A DNA stretch of 43,694 bases from Zetaproteobacteria bacterium (GCA_003233235.1 QILF01000039.1:1-43694); one strand, 5' to 3'. Positions 1-8,180 are shown, counted from the stretch's first letter. Translations and numbers: made by a program. Notes: generated by a model not told the origin, from the sequence alone.

Positions 1-252
1 GGAAATACCACGTTTCCTTGCATTTTACACTATCACAAAAGAACTATTATCTCAATATATCAATGGGTTATGTGTTTTTGAGGATGGTCTAATTACTCAC
101 GCACTGCTCCGCAGTACTAACGGGGTGAATGAGCAATTCCCCGCACGGGGCTTTAACCCGCTAGATTGATTGCCGGTGACGGCGTGCGGCCTGACCCCGA
201 TATTCCATTGGGTGAATGGGCGAATTCGCCATGTCAAAGAGGATGGTGGATA
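1..252. other. Gene-free left edge with short repeats and palindromes
   Basis: I see no gene here. The stretch holds two imperfect direct repeats of about 17 bp, GGGTGAATGAGCAATTC at 123-139 and GGGTGAATGGGCGAATTC at 210-227. It also holds a perfect 12-bp palindrome GGCGAATTCGCC (219-230) and small hairpins such as CCCCGCACGGGG (139-150). On the minus strand these lie just downstream of the ART-like gene. They may be remains of a mobile element or part of its 3' end, but no T-tract terminator is visible. Confidence 0.4.
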
Positions 253-855
253 TTAGACTCTAGCCCATTTGTTACTAGAATTAAGCGGTTTTGGTAAGAA
301 GTACCCTTTAATGCAGTTTGGGTTTCTTATACATATTTGGATGTGATTTTTTTCTTTGAATCCTGCATTGGGATATAAAGTATGACCTTCCCAAAAAACA
401 CCCCGAACGGAGTCAAACTGTCGGTCACCCTTCTCCTCCATTTGACCGTGCATATATTCGAACACTGCACAATCAAGAGTTCTAAGTAGATTATCCGGCC
501 CGCCATGGTTTTTAGGCATTTCTATTTTAGCTTTTTCACAAGTTTTCCTAAGTGCTTCGTAATGCTTTTTTAGACATTGTAGGGCTTGAAAGTCTGACAG
601 GTCAAAACAACACCCAAGGTGAATCGCTGCCCCTATGACAATGGGGTCTTTTAACACCTCTTTCTTCTTTAATTCTTTCCCGAAAGCCGCAGCTCTATCG
701 GGGCTGTTTTCCCAAAAGTACATACCATGACCAAGCCAATCATAATGATTTTCACTGGGTTGAAATACTTTCCTTGGTTTATTTATTAATTCAAGACCTA
801 TTGCGCATTCACAAGCATGAAAACCTAGGATAAGGGATGGGTAATGCTTATACAA
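253..855 (-). CDS. Putative ADP-ribosyltransferase-like protein (PARP-like motifs)
   Basis: Uncharacterised 200-aa protein. Three blocks resemble the H-Y-E core of PARP-type ADP-ribosyltransferases: GFHAC with His13; YDWLGHGMYFWENSPDRAA with Tyr46, close to the PARP pattern GxGIYF...SxxA; and a C-terminal NHIQICIRNPNCIKGYF strand in which Gln173 or His171 sits where PARPs carry the catalytic Glu. Conserved-looking SVRGVFWEG (149-157) and LYPNAGF precede it. There is no signal peptide or membrane segment, so it is probably cytoplasmic. The start is a TTG nine bases after the stop of the 61-aa gene; no ATG lies further upstream in the frame and the Shine-Dalgarno is poor, which suggests coupled translation. 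I recall similar sequences as a widespread hypothetical family often preceded by a small gene, but could not check. The function, possibly a toxin or defence effector, is inferred. The region is AT-richer than the ribosomal cluster beside it, which suggests acquisition. Confidence 0.6.
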   Translation of the reverse strand: MYKHYPSLILGFHACECAIGLELINKPRKVFQPSENHYDWLGHGMYFWENSPDRAAAFGKELKKKEVLKDPIVIGAAIHLGCCFDLSDFQALQCLKKHYEALRKTCEKAKIEMPKNHGGPDNLLRTLDCAVFEYMHGQMEEKGDRQFDSVRGVFWEGHTLYPNAGFKEKNHIQICIRNPNCIKGYFLPKPLNSSNKWARV

Positions 856-864
856 GGGAAGGGC

Positions 865-1050
865 TTAGCCTTGGTAAATTTCTTTTAGCTCGCCGTTTGA
901 CTTAAGGATTCCGGCAGCAACAAGAGCCTGCACTGCCTTGTCTTGAGTTGCGGTTGTTTCCTCAACATATTCTTTAAGGTGGGTAAGGAGAATTTTTGCT
1001 TGTTCTTTACTCATGTTGGCTAACGTATATAAAGCATTCTCGAAAGTCAA
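865..1050 (-). CDS. Small 61-aa protein, putative partner or antitoxin of the ART-like protein
   Basis: I do not recognise a named family. The protein is helical and polar: a KEQAKILLTHLKEYVEETT helix followed by a compact end KAVQALVAAGILKSNGELKEIYQG, a 'GIL-x-x-x-GEL-x-x-x-Y' pattern that looks like a small helical domain with a beta turn. The start is TTG at 1050 preceded by AGGGAG with 7-base spacing, better than the internal ATG at 1014, which has no ribosome binding site. Its TAA stop is followed by three sense codons and the TTG of the ART-like gene in the same frame. Size, order and spacing are those of a type II antitoxin or regulator upstream of its toxin. This role is inference only. 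Confidence 0.5.
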   Translation of the reverse strand: MTFENALYTLANMSKEQAKILLTHLKEYVEETTATQDKAVQALVAAGILKSNGELKEIYQG

Positions 1051-1114
1051 ATTTAGGCTCCCTCAAACACATTACAAATTCAGTTAGGGATACTGACATT
1101 ATTGTTTTGGCTAT

Positions 1115-1132
1115 TGTCTAGCTAGTCGGACA
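1115..1132. promoter_or_regulatory. Imperfect palindrome upstream of the small gene, possible operator
   Basis: TGTCTAGCTAGTCGGACA has matching TGTC...GACA ends and lies 65-82 bases upstream of the TTG start of the 61-aa gene, between it and the rplQ terminator. Autoregulated two-gene modules often have such a site. No convincing -35/-10 pair accompanies it, so this is speculative. Confidence 0.15.
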
Positions 1133-1176
1133 TCAAGCAATATCGATTAGTTTGTGCTTCTGGGTTTCAGTTGAAA

Positions 1177-1207
1177 ACAAAAAAGGCTCCGCAAAGCGGA
1201 GCCTTTT
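1177..1207 (-). terminator. Intrinsic terminator of the ribosomal protein cluster
   Basis: On the minus strand GGCTCCGC-TTT-GCGGAGCC forms a perfect 8-bp GC-rich stem followed by TTTTTTG. It begins about 20 bases after the rplQ stop. The flanking A-run on the other side (AAAAGG) could let it work in both directions. Confidence 0.93.
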
Positions 1208-1225
1208 GACTTGGAGACGGGCGAT

Positions 1226-1735
1226 TTATTTATCGTCAGCCTTGGTTTCTTCTGCCGTAGCGGCGGCTTCAGCAGCCTGTGGAGCAGTTTCGGCTTCCAC
1301 AGCCTCATCTGCCGCAATGGTTTTCTCTTCAGTCTTGGCAGCTTTAGTTTCGACCTTGGCCGCAGCCTTAGCCTCAAAACCGGCTTCAACCAATTCAATC
1401 AGTGCCATCGGTGCTGCATCGCCGACACGAAAACCGGTTTTGATGATACGCGTATAACCACCGGGACGATCAGTGAAGGATGTGGCAACGTCGTTGAAGA
1501 GACGATCTACAACCGGACGGTGGCGTAACTTGGCCAGAGCCTGACGGCGCGAATGTAAATCGCCTGACTTACCCAGAGTAATGAGTTTTTCAATGTACGG
1601 ACGCACAGCACGCGCTTTTGCCTGTGTGGTTTCGATACGACCGTGGGTAATCAGTGCCGTAGCCAGATTGGCCAGCAGCGCGCGACGGTGACCCGTCGGC
1701 AGACCCAGAGAACCATGATGTTTGCGATGGCGCAT
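1226..1735 (-). CDS. rplQ: 50S ribosomal protein L17 with an Ala/Glu/Lys-rich tail
   Basis: Large-subunit protein next to the exit tunnel. The first 120 residues are a normal L17: [12 protein letters not shown] start, [13 protein letters not shown], and a [21 protein letters not shown] end. Residues from about 121 to 169 form an extra low-complexity tail built of A, E, K and T (for example [15 protein letters not shown]), so the protein is about 40 residues longer than typical. The tail is probably disordered. It is the last gene of the cluster, 13 bases after rpoA and just before the terminator. Confidence 0.97.
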   Translation of the reverse strand: MRHRKHHGSLGLPTGHRRALLANLATALITHGRIETTQAKARAVRPYIEKLITLGKSGDLHSRRQALAKLRHRPVVDRLFNDVATSFTDRPGGYTRIIKTGFRVGDAAPMALIELVEAGFEAKAAAKVETKAAKTEEKTIAADEAVEAETAPQAAEAAATAEETKADDK

Positions 1736-1748
1736 AGTTAATCCCCGC

Positions 1749-2723
1749 TTATTCAGTTATGACCGGCAGATCCTGCGGCGGCCATGTTTCAATTTGCATG
1801 CCGAGATCAAGACCCATCTTGTCCAGCACTTCACGAATTTCGGTCAGCGATTTGCGTCCGAAATTCGGCGTACGCAGCATTTCCTGCTCACTACGCATGA
1901 CCAGATCGCCAACATAGAAAATATTGTCACTCTTCAGGCAATTCATTGAACGCACCGACAGATCAAGGTGATCAATCGGCTGACGCAGCAGTTCTTCAAG
2001 GTTCACTGCTGTATCAGTTTCAATTTCTTCAATTTCAACATCATCGAAATTCAGGAAAACAGCCAACTGATCATTAAGAATGGCTGCGGATTCATGAATA
2101 GCCTGCTCAGGTGACAATGCACCGTTGGTTTCCAGTTCCATAATCAGCTTGTCGTAATTTGTATTCTGGCCGACACGCGCATTTTCGACACGCGTTGCCA
2201 CACGACGAATCGGCGAAAAAGAAGCATCCACCAGCAATGTGCCAGCAGGTCGCTCGTCGGCTTCGCGATTCTGGGCCGGATCGTAACCACGACCGGATTG
2301 CACCGTCACTTCCATATGCAAATCGCCGTCTTCGTTCAAATGCACTAGAACCAAATCGGAATTAAGCACATGCACAGCACCTGAACCCTTCAATTTACCG
2401 GCAGTCACCTTGCCTGCACCTTTGGCATCAAGGCTCAGCACGTGAGTTTCATTATCATCACACTTCAAATCCAGTGCTTTCAGAGAAAGGATGATGTCCA
2501 TGACGTCTTCACGTACACCCTTGATGGTATCGAATTCATGGCTTACACCATCAATGCGCACCATGGTCACCGCAGCGCCCGGCAGCGAAGACAGCAGCAT
2601 GCGGCGCAGGCTGTTGCCAAACGTCGTGCCGAAACCGCGTTCCAGCGGCTCAAAGGTAATCTTCGCAACCCGTCCGGAGACGACTTCCTCTACGCTAACC
2701 TTGCGCGGTTTAATCAACTTCAT
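1749..2723 (-). CDS. rpoA: RNA polymerase alpha subunit
   Basis: 324 aa, the usual length. The N-terminal assembly domain (about 1-235) shows [25 protein letters not shown], the dimerisation motif. The C-terminal domain (about 250-315) has [16 protein letters not shown] and [12 protein letters not shown], which bind UP-element DNA and activators. It lies between rpsD and rplQ as in the alpha operon of other bacteria, so RNA polymerase supply is tied to ribosome production. Confidence 0.99.
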   Translation of the reverse strand: MKLIKPRKVSVEEVVSGRVAKITFEPLERGFGTTFGNSLRRMLLSSLPGAAVTMVRIDGVSHEFDTIKGVREDVMDIILSLKALDLKCDDNETHVLSLDAKGAGKVTAGKLKGSGAVHVLNSDLVLVHLNEDGDLHMEVTVQSGRGYDPAQNREADERPAGTLLVDASFSPIRRVATRVENARVGQNTNYDKLIMELETNGALSPEQAIHESAAILNDQLAVFLNFDDVEIEEIETDTAVNLEELLRQPIDHLDLSVRSMNCLKSDNIFYVGDLVMRSEQEMLRTPNFGRKSLTEIREVLDKMGLDLGMQIETWPPQDLPVITE

Positions 2724-2743
2724 ACTTGTCCCCTGTATCTGGA

Positions 2744-3376
2744 TTACTTGGAGTAAAGTTCTACGATGAGCTGTTCACGAATGGACGAATCAAGCTGGTC
2801 GCGGGCCGGAAGCTCACGAAAACTGCCCTGCTTGGTCTGCAAATCGACATCCACCCATTCGGCAATACCTTTCTGACCGGCTGCTTCAGTTGCTGCGGCA
2901 ATACGCAGATGCTCTTCAGCTTTTTTGCTAACAGCAATGCGTGCACCAACGCGTACGCGGCAGGAAGGAATATTCACGACGCTGTCATCAACCAAAATAT
3001 GCTTGTGACGCACCAACTGACGGGCTTCGGTACGCGAACTGGCCAGCCCCATGCGATAAATGATGTTGTCCAGACGCGATTCAAGCAACTGCAACAAATT
3101 CAAACCCGTCACACCCTGCATACGGTCAGCATCCTGAAAATAACGGCGAAACTGCTTTTCCTGTAAGCCGTAAATACGCTTCACCTTCTGCTTTTCACGC
3201 AACTGCAAACCATAATCGGAAGCGCGGCCCGGGCGACGGCCCTGCCCATGCATGCCCGGGGCGTACGGACGACGTTCAATCGCGCACTTATCGGAATAGC
3301 ACTTGCTTCCCTTAAGGAAGAGTTTTTCGCCTTCGCGACGGCATAACCGACACTTAGCATCTAAATAACGAGCCAT
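2744..3376 (-). CDS. rpsD: 30S ribosomal protein S4, zinc-binding form
   Basis: 210 aa. Primary 16S rRNA binder that nucleates 30S assembly; in E. coli it also represses the alpha operon. The N-terminus MARYLDAKCRLCRREG plus later cysteines (KCYSDKC) gives the four-Cys zinc site of the C+ type. The S4 RNA-binding domain follows (SRLDNIIYRMGLASSRTEARQLVRHKHI, about 95-130). It is placed 10 bases after rpsK and 20 bases before rpoA. Confidence 0.98.
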   Translation of the reverse strand: MARYLDAKCRLCRREGEKLFLKGSKCYSDKCAIERRPYAPGMHGQGRRPGRASDYGLQLREKQKVKRIYGLQEKQFRRYFQDADRMQGVTGLNLLQLLESRLDNIIYRMGLASSRTEARQLVRHKHILVDDSVVNIPSCRVRVGARIAVSKKAEEHLRIAAATEAAGQKGIAEWVDVDLQTKQGSFRELPARDQLDSSIREQLIVELYSK

Positions 3377-3386
3377 CTATAAACTC

Positions 3387-3776
3387 CTAAACGCGGCGCC
3401 GCTTGGGCGGGCGGCAGCCATTATGCGGAATGGGCGTAACATCGCGAATAAACGTAACGTTAAGACCGGAAGCGGAAATCGCGCGAATCGCAGACTCGCG
3501 ACCGGAACCCGGGCCACGAACAAGAACGACCACGTTTTTCACACCATGATCCATCGCCTTGCGACATGCCTCTTCGGCAGCCACCTGCGCGGCAAACGGC
3601 GTGCTTTTGCGCGAACCTTTGAAACCGGCAGCACCGCTGGTCGCCCAGCAGATAGCATTACCGGATTCATCGGTAAAACTGATAATTGTATTGTTAAACG
3701 AGGCCTTAATATGCGCAACGGCATTGGCGATGTTCTTACGGGTGCGTTTTTTCGTCCCGGTTCTTGGGCTAGCCAT
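3387..3776 (-). CDS. rpsK: 30S ribosomal protein S11
   Basis: 129 aa, full length. It sits on the 30S platform near the mRNA exit and Shine-Dalgarno helix. Recognised by [19 protein letters not shown], the [20 protein letters not shown] block and the basic end [16 protein letters not shown]-like (here [15 protein letters not shown]). It follows rpsM by 17 bases in the alpha-operon order rpsM-rpsK-rpsD-rpoA-rplQ. Confidence 0.98.
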   Translation of the reverse strand: MASPRTGTKKRTRKNIANAVAHIKASFNNTIISFTDESGNAICWATSGAAGFKGSRKSTPFAAQVAAEEACRKAMDHGVKNVVVLVRGPGSGRESAIRAISASGLNVTFIRDVTPIPHNGCRPPKRRRV

Positions 3777-3793
3777 AAATCCTTACCTCGTCC

Positions 3794-4162
3794 TTATTTC
3801 TTCTTGCCGGCAATTGCGCGGCGAGGACCCTTACGTGTACGAGCGTTATTTTTGCAGTGCTGTCCGCGTACGGGCAGACCTTTGCGATGACGCAAACCAC
3901 GATAACAACCGAGATCCGTCAAACGCTTGATACTCATTGAAACTTCGCGGCGGCGATCGCCCTCGACATTATAATCTTTGTCAATAATGCCACGGATTTT
4001 ATCCACTTCGGCATCACTCAAATCTTTAACACGCACATCAGAACTTACTTTAGCCTTGGCTAAAATCTGCTGCGAACTGGTCAACCCGATACCGAAAATA
4101 TAGGTCAGCGCAATTTCCACGCGCTTCTGGGTTGGAATATTTACTCCGGCAATACGTGCCAC
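3794..4162 (-). CDS. rpsM: 30S ribosomal protein S13
   Basis: 122 aa. Head protein contacting the P-site tRNA and intersubunit bridges. Start [10 protein letters not shown], helix-two-turn-helix region [16 protein letters not shown], and the basic C-terminal tail [14 protein letters not shown]...[17 protein letters not shown] that reaches the tRNA. AGGAGGC stands just before the ATG. A 110-base gap from rpmJ precedes it, the longest in the cluster, containing a possible promoter and a hairpin. Confidence 0.98.
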   Translation of the reverse strand: MARIAGVNIPTQKRVEIALTYIFGIGLTSSQQILAKAKVSSDVRVKDLSDAEVDKIRGIIDKDYNVEGDRRREVSMSIKRLTDLGCYRGLRHRKGLPVRGQHCKNNARTRKGPRRAIAGKKK

Positions 4163-4212
4163 TTATGCCTCCTGTCTTTTGTTCGGCGTCAAACAACGCG
4201 AACAACATACGC

Positions 4213-4235
4213 CGCGCACCCCTGAAGGGCGCGCG
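4213..4235 (-). other. GC-rich hairpin in the rpmJ-rpsM gap
   Basis: CGCGCCC-TTCAG-GGG-T-GCGCG on the minus strand pairs over 9 positions with one mismatch. There is no following T-run, so it is not a standard terminator. It could slow RNases, attenuate, or bind a regulatory protein such as S4. It overlaps the predicted start point of the candidate promoter at 4236-4264, so both cannot work as drawn on the same transcript. Confidence 0.4.
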
Positions 4236-4264
4236 ATAGTAGCGGCGATGCAGCTCGCCTGCAA
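4236..4264 (-). promoter_or_regulatory. Possible internal promoter for rpsM-rplQ
   Basis: Minus-strand TTGCAG, 17 bases, TACTAT, about 75 bases upstream of rpsM. The position matches the separate alpha-operon promoter of E. coli. Both hexamers are only 4 of 6 matches to consensus, so the call is modest. Confidence 0.35.
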
Positions 4265-4272
4265 GCTCATTT

Positions 4273-4386
4273 TCAACCCTGCCGCTGTTTGTGGCGGGGG
4301 TTTTCGCAAATAATGCGAATGATGCCGCGACGTTTAATAACACGACATTTGCTACACATCTTCTTGACCGATGCTCGAACTTTCAT
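4273..4386 (-). CDS. rpmJ: 50S ribosomal protein L36, zinc-binding form
   Basis: 37-aa protein missing from the ORF track because of its size. ATG at 4386; it reads [20 protein letters not shown] and ends [10 protein letters not shown]. The ligands C11, C14, C27 and H32 make this the zinc-containing (C+) L36 that helps organise 23S rRNA domain structure. It lies 32 bases downstream of infA and upstream of rpsM, the usual place. AGGAGGC precedes the ATG. Confidence 0.97.
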   Translation of the reverse strand: MKVRASVKKMCSKCRVIKRRGIIRIICENPRHKQRQG

Positions 4387-4418
4387 ATTGCCTCCTGCCC
4401 GCCAATGCGGACATTAAC

Positions 4419-4637
4419 TTACTTTTCGCGATAACTGATGCGCCCACGGGAAAGATCGTAGGGCGAAATTTCCACAGTGACCTTGTCGCCGGGCAGAATG
4501 CGAATATAATATTTACGCATCTTGCCGGAAATGGTGGCCAGCACTTCGTGATCATTTTCCAGACGAACTTTAAACATGGCGTTGGGAAGCTTTTCAACCA
4601 CTTCTCCCGACATTTCGATAATATCTTCTTTCGCCAT
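4419..4637 (-). CDS. infA: Translation initiation factor IF-1
   Basis: 72 aa, the exact usual length. Single OB-fold that binds the 30S A site during initiation. Recognised by [20 protein letters not shown], the [18 protein letters not shown] core and the [12 protein letters not shown] end. GGAGAAT precedes the ATG. It lies between adk and rpmJ, an order common outside the enteric bacteria. Confidence 0.98.
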   Translation of the reverse strand: MAKEDIIEMSGEVVEKLPNAMFKVRLENDHEVLATISGKMRKYYIRILPGDKVTVEISPYDLSRGRISYREK

Positions 4638-4684
4638 ATTCTCCTTCCGGTTTTACAATTGCAGGCTATGAATCAACCTGTTTA

Positions 4685-5335
4685 TTAGTGCATCTGTTCT
4701 AGTGCATTAATCAGGCGTTCATACACCTCGTCCATGCCTCCATCGGCATCAACCCGACAGAATGAAGAGCGATGCGCATAATAATCAAGCATGGGTGCGG
4801 TCTGCTCCTGATAAACATGCAAGCGCTGCGCAATCACATCTTCGTTATCATCGTCACGCTGATACAACTCACCGCCGCAACGATCACAACAGCCTGCTTC
4901 GCGGGGTGGTGAATAATGCCGATGAAATCCAAAACCGCAAGCCTTGCAGATTAAACGTCCACTTAATCGTTCTAACAACAGCTCCTCGGAAGCATCCAGA
5001 AACACAACCGCATCCAATGCAAAGCCGTGACGGGAAAGCATTTCATCCAACGATTCCGCTTGCGCCACATTGCGTGGAAAACCATCCAGAAGAAAGCCGT
5101 TTGAGGCATCTTCTTCAACAATCGTTTCCTCAATCATGCCGATCACCACGGCATCGGGAACCAGCTTACCTGCATCCATAAACTGTTTCGTCTGCACACC
5201 CAAAGGTGTCTGCTCGGCAACGGCCTGACGCAACATATCGCCCATGGCAATAGCTGCGATACTTTTTTCTTCAGCCAGTCGAACGCCCTGCGTCCCCTTA
5301 CCCGCGCCGGGTGGCCCGAATAAAACGATATTCAC
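4685..5335 (-). CDS. adk: Adenylate kinase with zinc-type lid
   Basis: 216 aa. Converts ATP plus AMP into two ADP in the cytoplasm. P-loop GPPGAGKGTQ (7-16), AMP-binding region MGDMLRQAV, LDGFPRNVAQ (about 83-92). The LID domain carries CKAC...CDRC (about 127-150), the four-cysteine zinc form rather than the enteric zinc-free lid. It sits 3 bases after secY, so expression is linked to the ribosomal cluster. Spacing to infA is 47 bases. Confidence 0.97.
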   Translation of the reverse strand: MNIVLFGPPGAGKGTQGVRLAEEKSIAAIAMGDMLRQAVAEQTPLGVQTKQFMDAGKLVPDAVVIGMIEETIVEEDASNGFLLDGFPRNVAQAESLDEMLSRHGFALDAVVFLDASEELLLERLSGRLICKACGFGFHRHYSPPREAGCCDRCGGELYQRDDDNEDVIAQRLHVYQEQTAPMLDYYAHRSSFCRVDADGGMDEVYERLINALEQMH

Positions 5336-5338
5336 TTT

Positions 5339-6673
5339 CTAGCGTCCGGTTTTCAGACGAGCCTGCTTCATCAGCCCCTCGTATTGGTGGGACAAAAGAT
5401 GCGACTGAATCTGGCCCATCGTATCCATGGTCACCACAACCACAATCAGCAGGCTGGTACCGCCGAAATAAAACGGCACACCAAGCTCGGCAATCAACCA
5501 CTGCGGCAACAGACAAACCAACGTCACATAAGCAGCACCGACAACGGTGACTCGCGTCAGCACCGAATCAATATATTCGGCTGTTTTCTGGCCGGGACGA
5601 ATCCCGGGAATAAAACCGCCGTTTTTCTTCAAATTATCAGCCGTATCTTTGGGATTAAACACAATCGCCGTGTAAAAAAAGCAGAAAAAGACAACCAACA
5701 TAGAAAACAGCGTTAGATAAAGCCAGCCACCCGGGCTGAGCATGACTGAAATATCGCCAAGCCAGCGAAACCCATCGCTATTTTTGGTCATCTGCGCAAA
5801 AGTCGCCGGCAACAAAATAAGACTGGATGCAAAAATCGGCGGAATCACGCCTGCGGTATTCACTTTCAACGGCAGGAACGAAGCCTTGCCGCCATATAGT
5901 CGATTGCCGACCTGACGTTTGGCATATTGAATAGGTATACGCCGTTGCGCCCGCTCGAACCACACCACGATACCGGTCACGGCAATCGCCATTACGAACA
6001 GGAAGAGCACGGTAATCGCCTGAAATTCACCCGTGCGGGCCAGTTCTAACGTACCACCGACAGCTTTCGGAAGGCCTGCGACAATACCACCAAAGATAAT
6101 CAGCGAAATGCCATTGCCGATGCCGCGCTCGGTAATCTGCTCACCCAACCACATCAAGAATACCGTACCGGCGGTCAGGGTTAGAATTGTCATCAGACGA
6201 AAATCCCAACCGGGATCAATCACCACATGCTGTCCGTTGAGGGTGAAAGACTCTAAACCAATAGCAATACCTGCGGATTGGAAAAGCGCCAGAAAAACAG
6301 TGCCGTAGCGGGTATACTCAGTGATTTTGCGTCGCCCGGCCTCGCCTTCCTTCTTCAATTGCTCAAGTTTCGGAGAAACCACGGTCATCAACTGAATAAT
6401 AATAGCCGCAGAAATATACGGCATAATACCCAGTGCAAAGATGGTTAACCGACTTAGCGCACCACCGGAGAACATGTCGAACATACCCAGCATCGTGCCT
6501 TTAACCTGATTAAACATCTCCGCCAGAATAACGGCATCAATACCGGGTACAGGAATATGCGCACCCGTGCGGAAGACCACCAGCATAGCCAGTGTAAACA
6601 GAATTCTGCTTTTTAGCTCCGGAATCTTACCCACATCGGCAAGACCGGCCATTTGGTTGGCGCGACCAGACAT
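5339..6673 (-). CDS. secY: SecY protein-translocation channel subunit
   Basis: 444 aa, ten predicted membrane segments. Inner-membrane pore of the Sec translocon, working with SecE, SecG and SecA. Evidence: RTGAHIPVPGID near residues 36-47, the plug/TM2 region MFSGGALSRLTIFALGIMPYISAAII, the cytosolic loop KRQVGNRLYGGKASFLPLKVN and the end QYEGLMKQARLKTGR. It is 4 bases after rplO, as in the spc operon. Confidence 0.98.
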   Translation of the reverse strand: MSGRANQMAGLADVGKIPELKSRILFTLAMLVVFRTGAHIPVPGIDAVILAEMFNQVKGTMLGMFDMFSGGALSRLTIFALGIMPYISAAIIIQLMTVVSPKLEQLKKEGEAGRRKITEYTRYGTVFLALFQSAGIAIGLESFTLNGQHVVIDPGWDFRLMTILTLTAGTVFLMWLGEQITERGIGNGISLIIFGGIVAGLPKAVGGTLELARTGEFQAITVLFLFVMAIAVTGIVVWFERAQRRIPIQYAKRQVGNRLYGGKASFLPLKVNTAGVIPPIFASSLILLPATFAQMTKNSDGFRWLGDISVMLSPGGWLYLTLFSMLVVFFCFFYTAIVFNPKDTADNLKKNGGFIPGIRPGQKTAEYIDSVLTRVTVVGAAYVTLVCLLPQWLIAELGVPFYFGGTSLLIVVVVTMDTMGQIQSHLLSHQYEGLMKQARLKTGR

Positions 6674-6677
6674 CGTC

Positions 6678-7124
6678 TTAAGCCTTGGAAAGTTTCAGGC
6701 TGCCACCTGCCGCTTCAATCTTCTTGGCAGCCTGTGAAGAAGCAGCCGCAACGGCAATTTCCAGTTTCTTGGTGAGCTCTCCAGCCCCCAGAAGCTTCAC
6801 CGGGTCCACAGCATTGCGAACAAGCCCGGCATCAAAAAGCACCGCAGCATCAATATGCGCATCAACCTCAAAACGTTCAAGCTGGGCGATATTCACAAGC
6901 TGAAACTGATTGCGTGCCAACGGTGTAAAACCACGCTTCGGCACACGCTGAATCAACGGCATCTGGCCACCTTCAAAACCACGGGCAATGGTACCACCGG
7001 TACGCGACTTCTGGCCTTTATGACCACGACCGCCAGTCTTTCCCTGACCGGAGGCGACACCACAACCCAAACGCTTGCGTGACGAGCGCGAACCCTTTGT
7101 CGCTTTAATTTCATTCAGCTTCAT
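6678..7124 (-). CDS. rplO: 50S ribosomal protein L15
   Basis: 148 aa. Late-assembly large-subunit protein. The glycine- and arginine-rich start (KRLGCGVASGQGKTGGRGHKGQ) threads into 23S rRNA; the GFEGGQMPLIQRVPKRGF block is the family signature. It stands between rpmD and secY, 12 bases after rpmD. Confidence 0.98.
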   Translation of the reverse strand: MKLNEIKATKGSRSSRKRLGCGVASGQGKTGGRGHKGQKSRTGGTIARGFEGGQMPLIQRVPKRGFTPLARNQFQLVNIAQLERFEVDAHIDAAVLFDAGLVRNAVDPVKLLGAGELTKKLEIAVAAASSQAAKKIEAAGGSLKLSKA

Positions 7125-7136
7125 GCCTCTAACTCC

Positions 7137-7322
7137 TTAAGCTTCAATACGCACAAGATGGCAGATTTTGTTAATCATGCCACGAACGGAAGGCGTATCT
7201 TCCAGTTCAACCACCTGATTCATGCGCCGAAAACCTAGCCCGATCAGGGTCGCTTTCTGCTCTTTGGCATAACCAATACCGCTTTTAATCTGGCGGACGC
7301 GAATCGTATCTTTCTTGCTCAT
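7137..7322 (-). CDS. rpmD: 50S ribosomal protein L30
   Basis: 61 aa. I chose the ATG at 7322 ([18 protein letters not shown]) rather than the 76-aa track ORF, because the family starts here, GGAGAA precedes it, and the longer form would run into rpsE. Signature [24 protein letters not shown]. Placed between rpsE and rplO. Confidence 0.97.
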   Translation of the reverse strand: MSKKDTIRVRQIKSGIGYAKEQKATLIGLGFRRMNQVVELEDTPSVRGMINKICHLVRIEA

Positions 7323-7332
7323 AACTGTTCTC

Positions 7333-7815
7333 CTACTCGCTCTTGCCGCGACGTGTCGCCACTTCACCGGGTGTTTCCAGTGATTTCAGGCCATTAAACG
7401 TGGCGCGAATCAGATTCAGCGGATTACGCGAACCCAGACATTTGGTCAGCACATCGTGAATACCAGCGGCATCCATGACAGCGCGAACGCTACTGCCGGC
7501 AATCACACCCGTACCTTCACTGGCCGGCTTGAGCATCACATTTGATGCATCCTGACGTCCAATAACTTCGTAATGCAGCGTGCTGCCGTTCTTGCGCGGC
7601 ACACTGATCAGCGAGCGTCGGGCAATCTCCGTTGCCTTACGAATCGCTTCCGGTACTTCCTTGGCTTTGGCATGTCCGAAACCGACATGCCCGTTGCCGT
7701 CGCCGACCACCATCAGAGCCGTAAAGCCCATGCGGCGACCACCGGCCACGGTTTTGGCGACGCGGTTAACAAAAACCAGTTTTTCGCTCAGATCAAGTTC
7801 ATCAGCATTAATCAT
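7333..7815 (-). CDS. rpsE: 30S ribosomal protein S5
   Basis: 160 aa. It lies at the mRNA entry tunnel and helps decoding accuracy and mRNA helicase action. The N-terminal dsRNA-binding-like domain has [20 protein letters not shown] and [23 protein letters not shown]. The C-terminal part has [25 protein letters not shown] and [11 protein letters not shown]. Spacing to rplR is 11 bases. Confidence 0.98.
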   Translation of the reverse strand: MINADELDLSEKLVFVNRVAKTVAGGRRMGFTALMVVGDGNGHVGFGHAKAKEVPEAIRKATEIARRSLISVPRKNGSTLHYEVIGRQDASNVMLKPASEGTGVIAGSSVRAVMDAAGIHDVLTKCLGSRNPLNLIRATFNGLKSLETPGEVATRRGKSE

Positions 7816-7826
7816 TCAACGTTCTC

Positions 7827-8180
7827 CTAAAACTTCAGTCCGGCTTCGCGGACAGCTTCGGCCAGCGCCTGCACGCGACCATGGTATGGAAAACGGCCAC
7901 GATCGAAGGCCACTTCCTTAATGCCCGCCTTTTTGGCGCGCTCACCCAGCAGTTTTCCTACTTTGCCGGCGGTTTCGCGGTTACCCGCACCCTTGATATC
8001 GCCTTCCACGCTGGAAGCGGTCACCAAAGTCGTACCTGCTGCATCGTCGATGACCTGAGCATAGATATGCCGGGACGAACGAAACACGCTCAAACGCAAA
8101 CGCCCGGAGGCTTTAACACGTGCACGAACACGCGTTGCTCTGCGCACTGCCGGATTTTTTTCATAACGCTTCACACTCAT
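7827..8180 (-). CDS. rplR: 50S ribosomal protein L18
   Basis: 117 aa. Binds 5S rRNA with L5 and carries it into the central protuberance. Signature: [20 protein letters not shown] and the end [26 protein letters not shown]. The N-terminus [20 protein letters not shown] is basic, as usual. It follows rplF by 58 bases. Confidence 0.98.
   Translation of the reverse strand: MSVKRYEKNPAVRRATRVRARVKASGRLRLSVFRSSRHIYAQVIDDAAGTTLVTASSVEGDIKGAGNRETAGKVGKLLGERAKKAGIKEVAFDRGRFPYHGRVQALAEAVREAGLKF

Noticed and set aside
100-250. Possible integron attC site or CRISPR-like repeat downstream of the ART-like gene
   Set aside because: No consistent core-site pair and only two imperfect repeats with no regular spacers, so neither type is supported.
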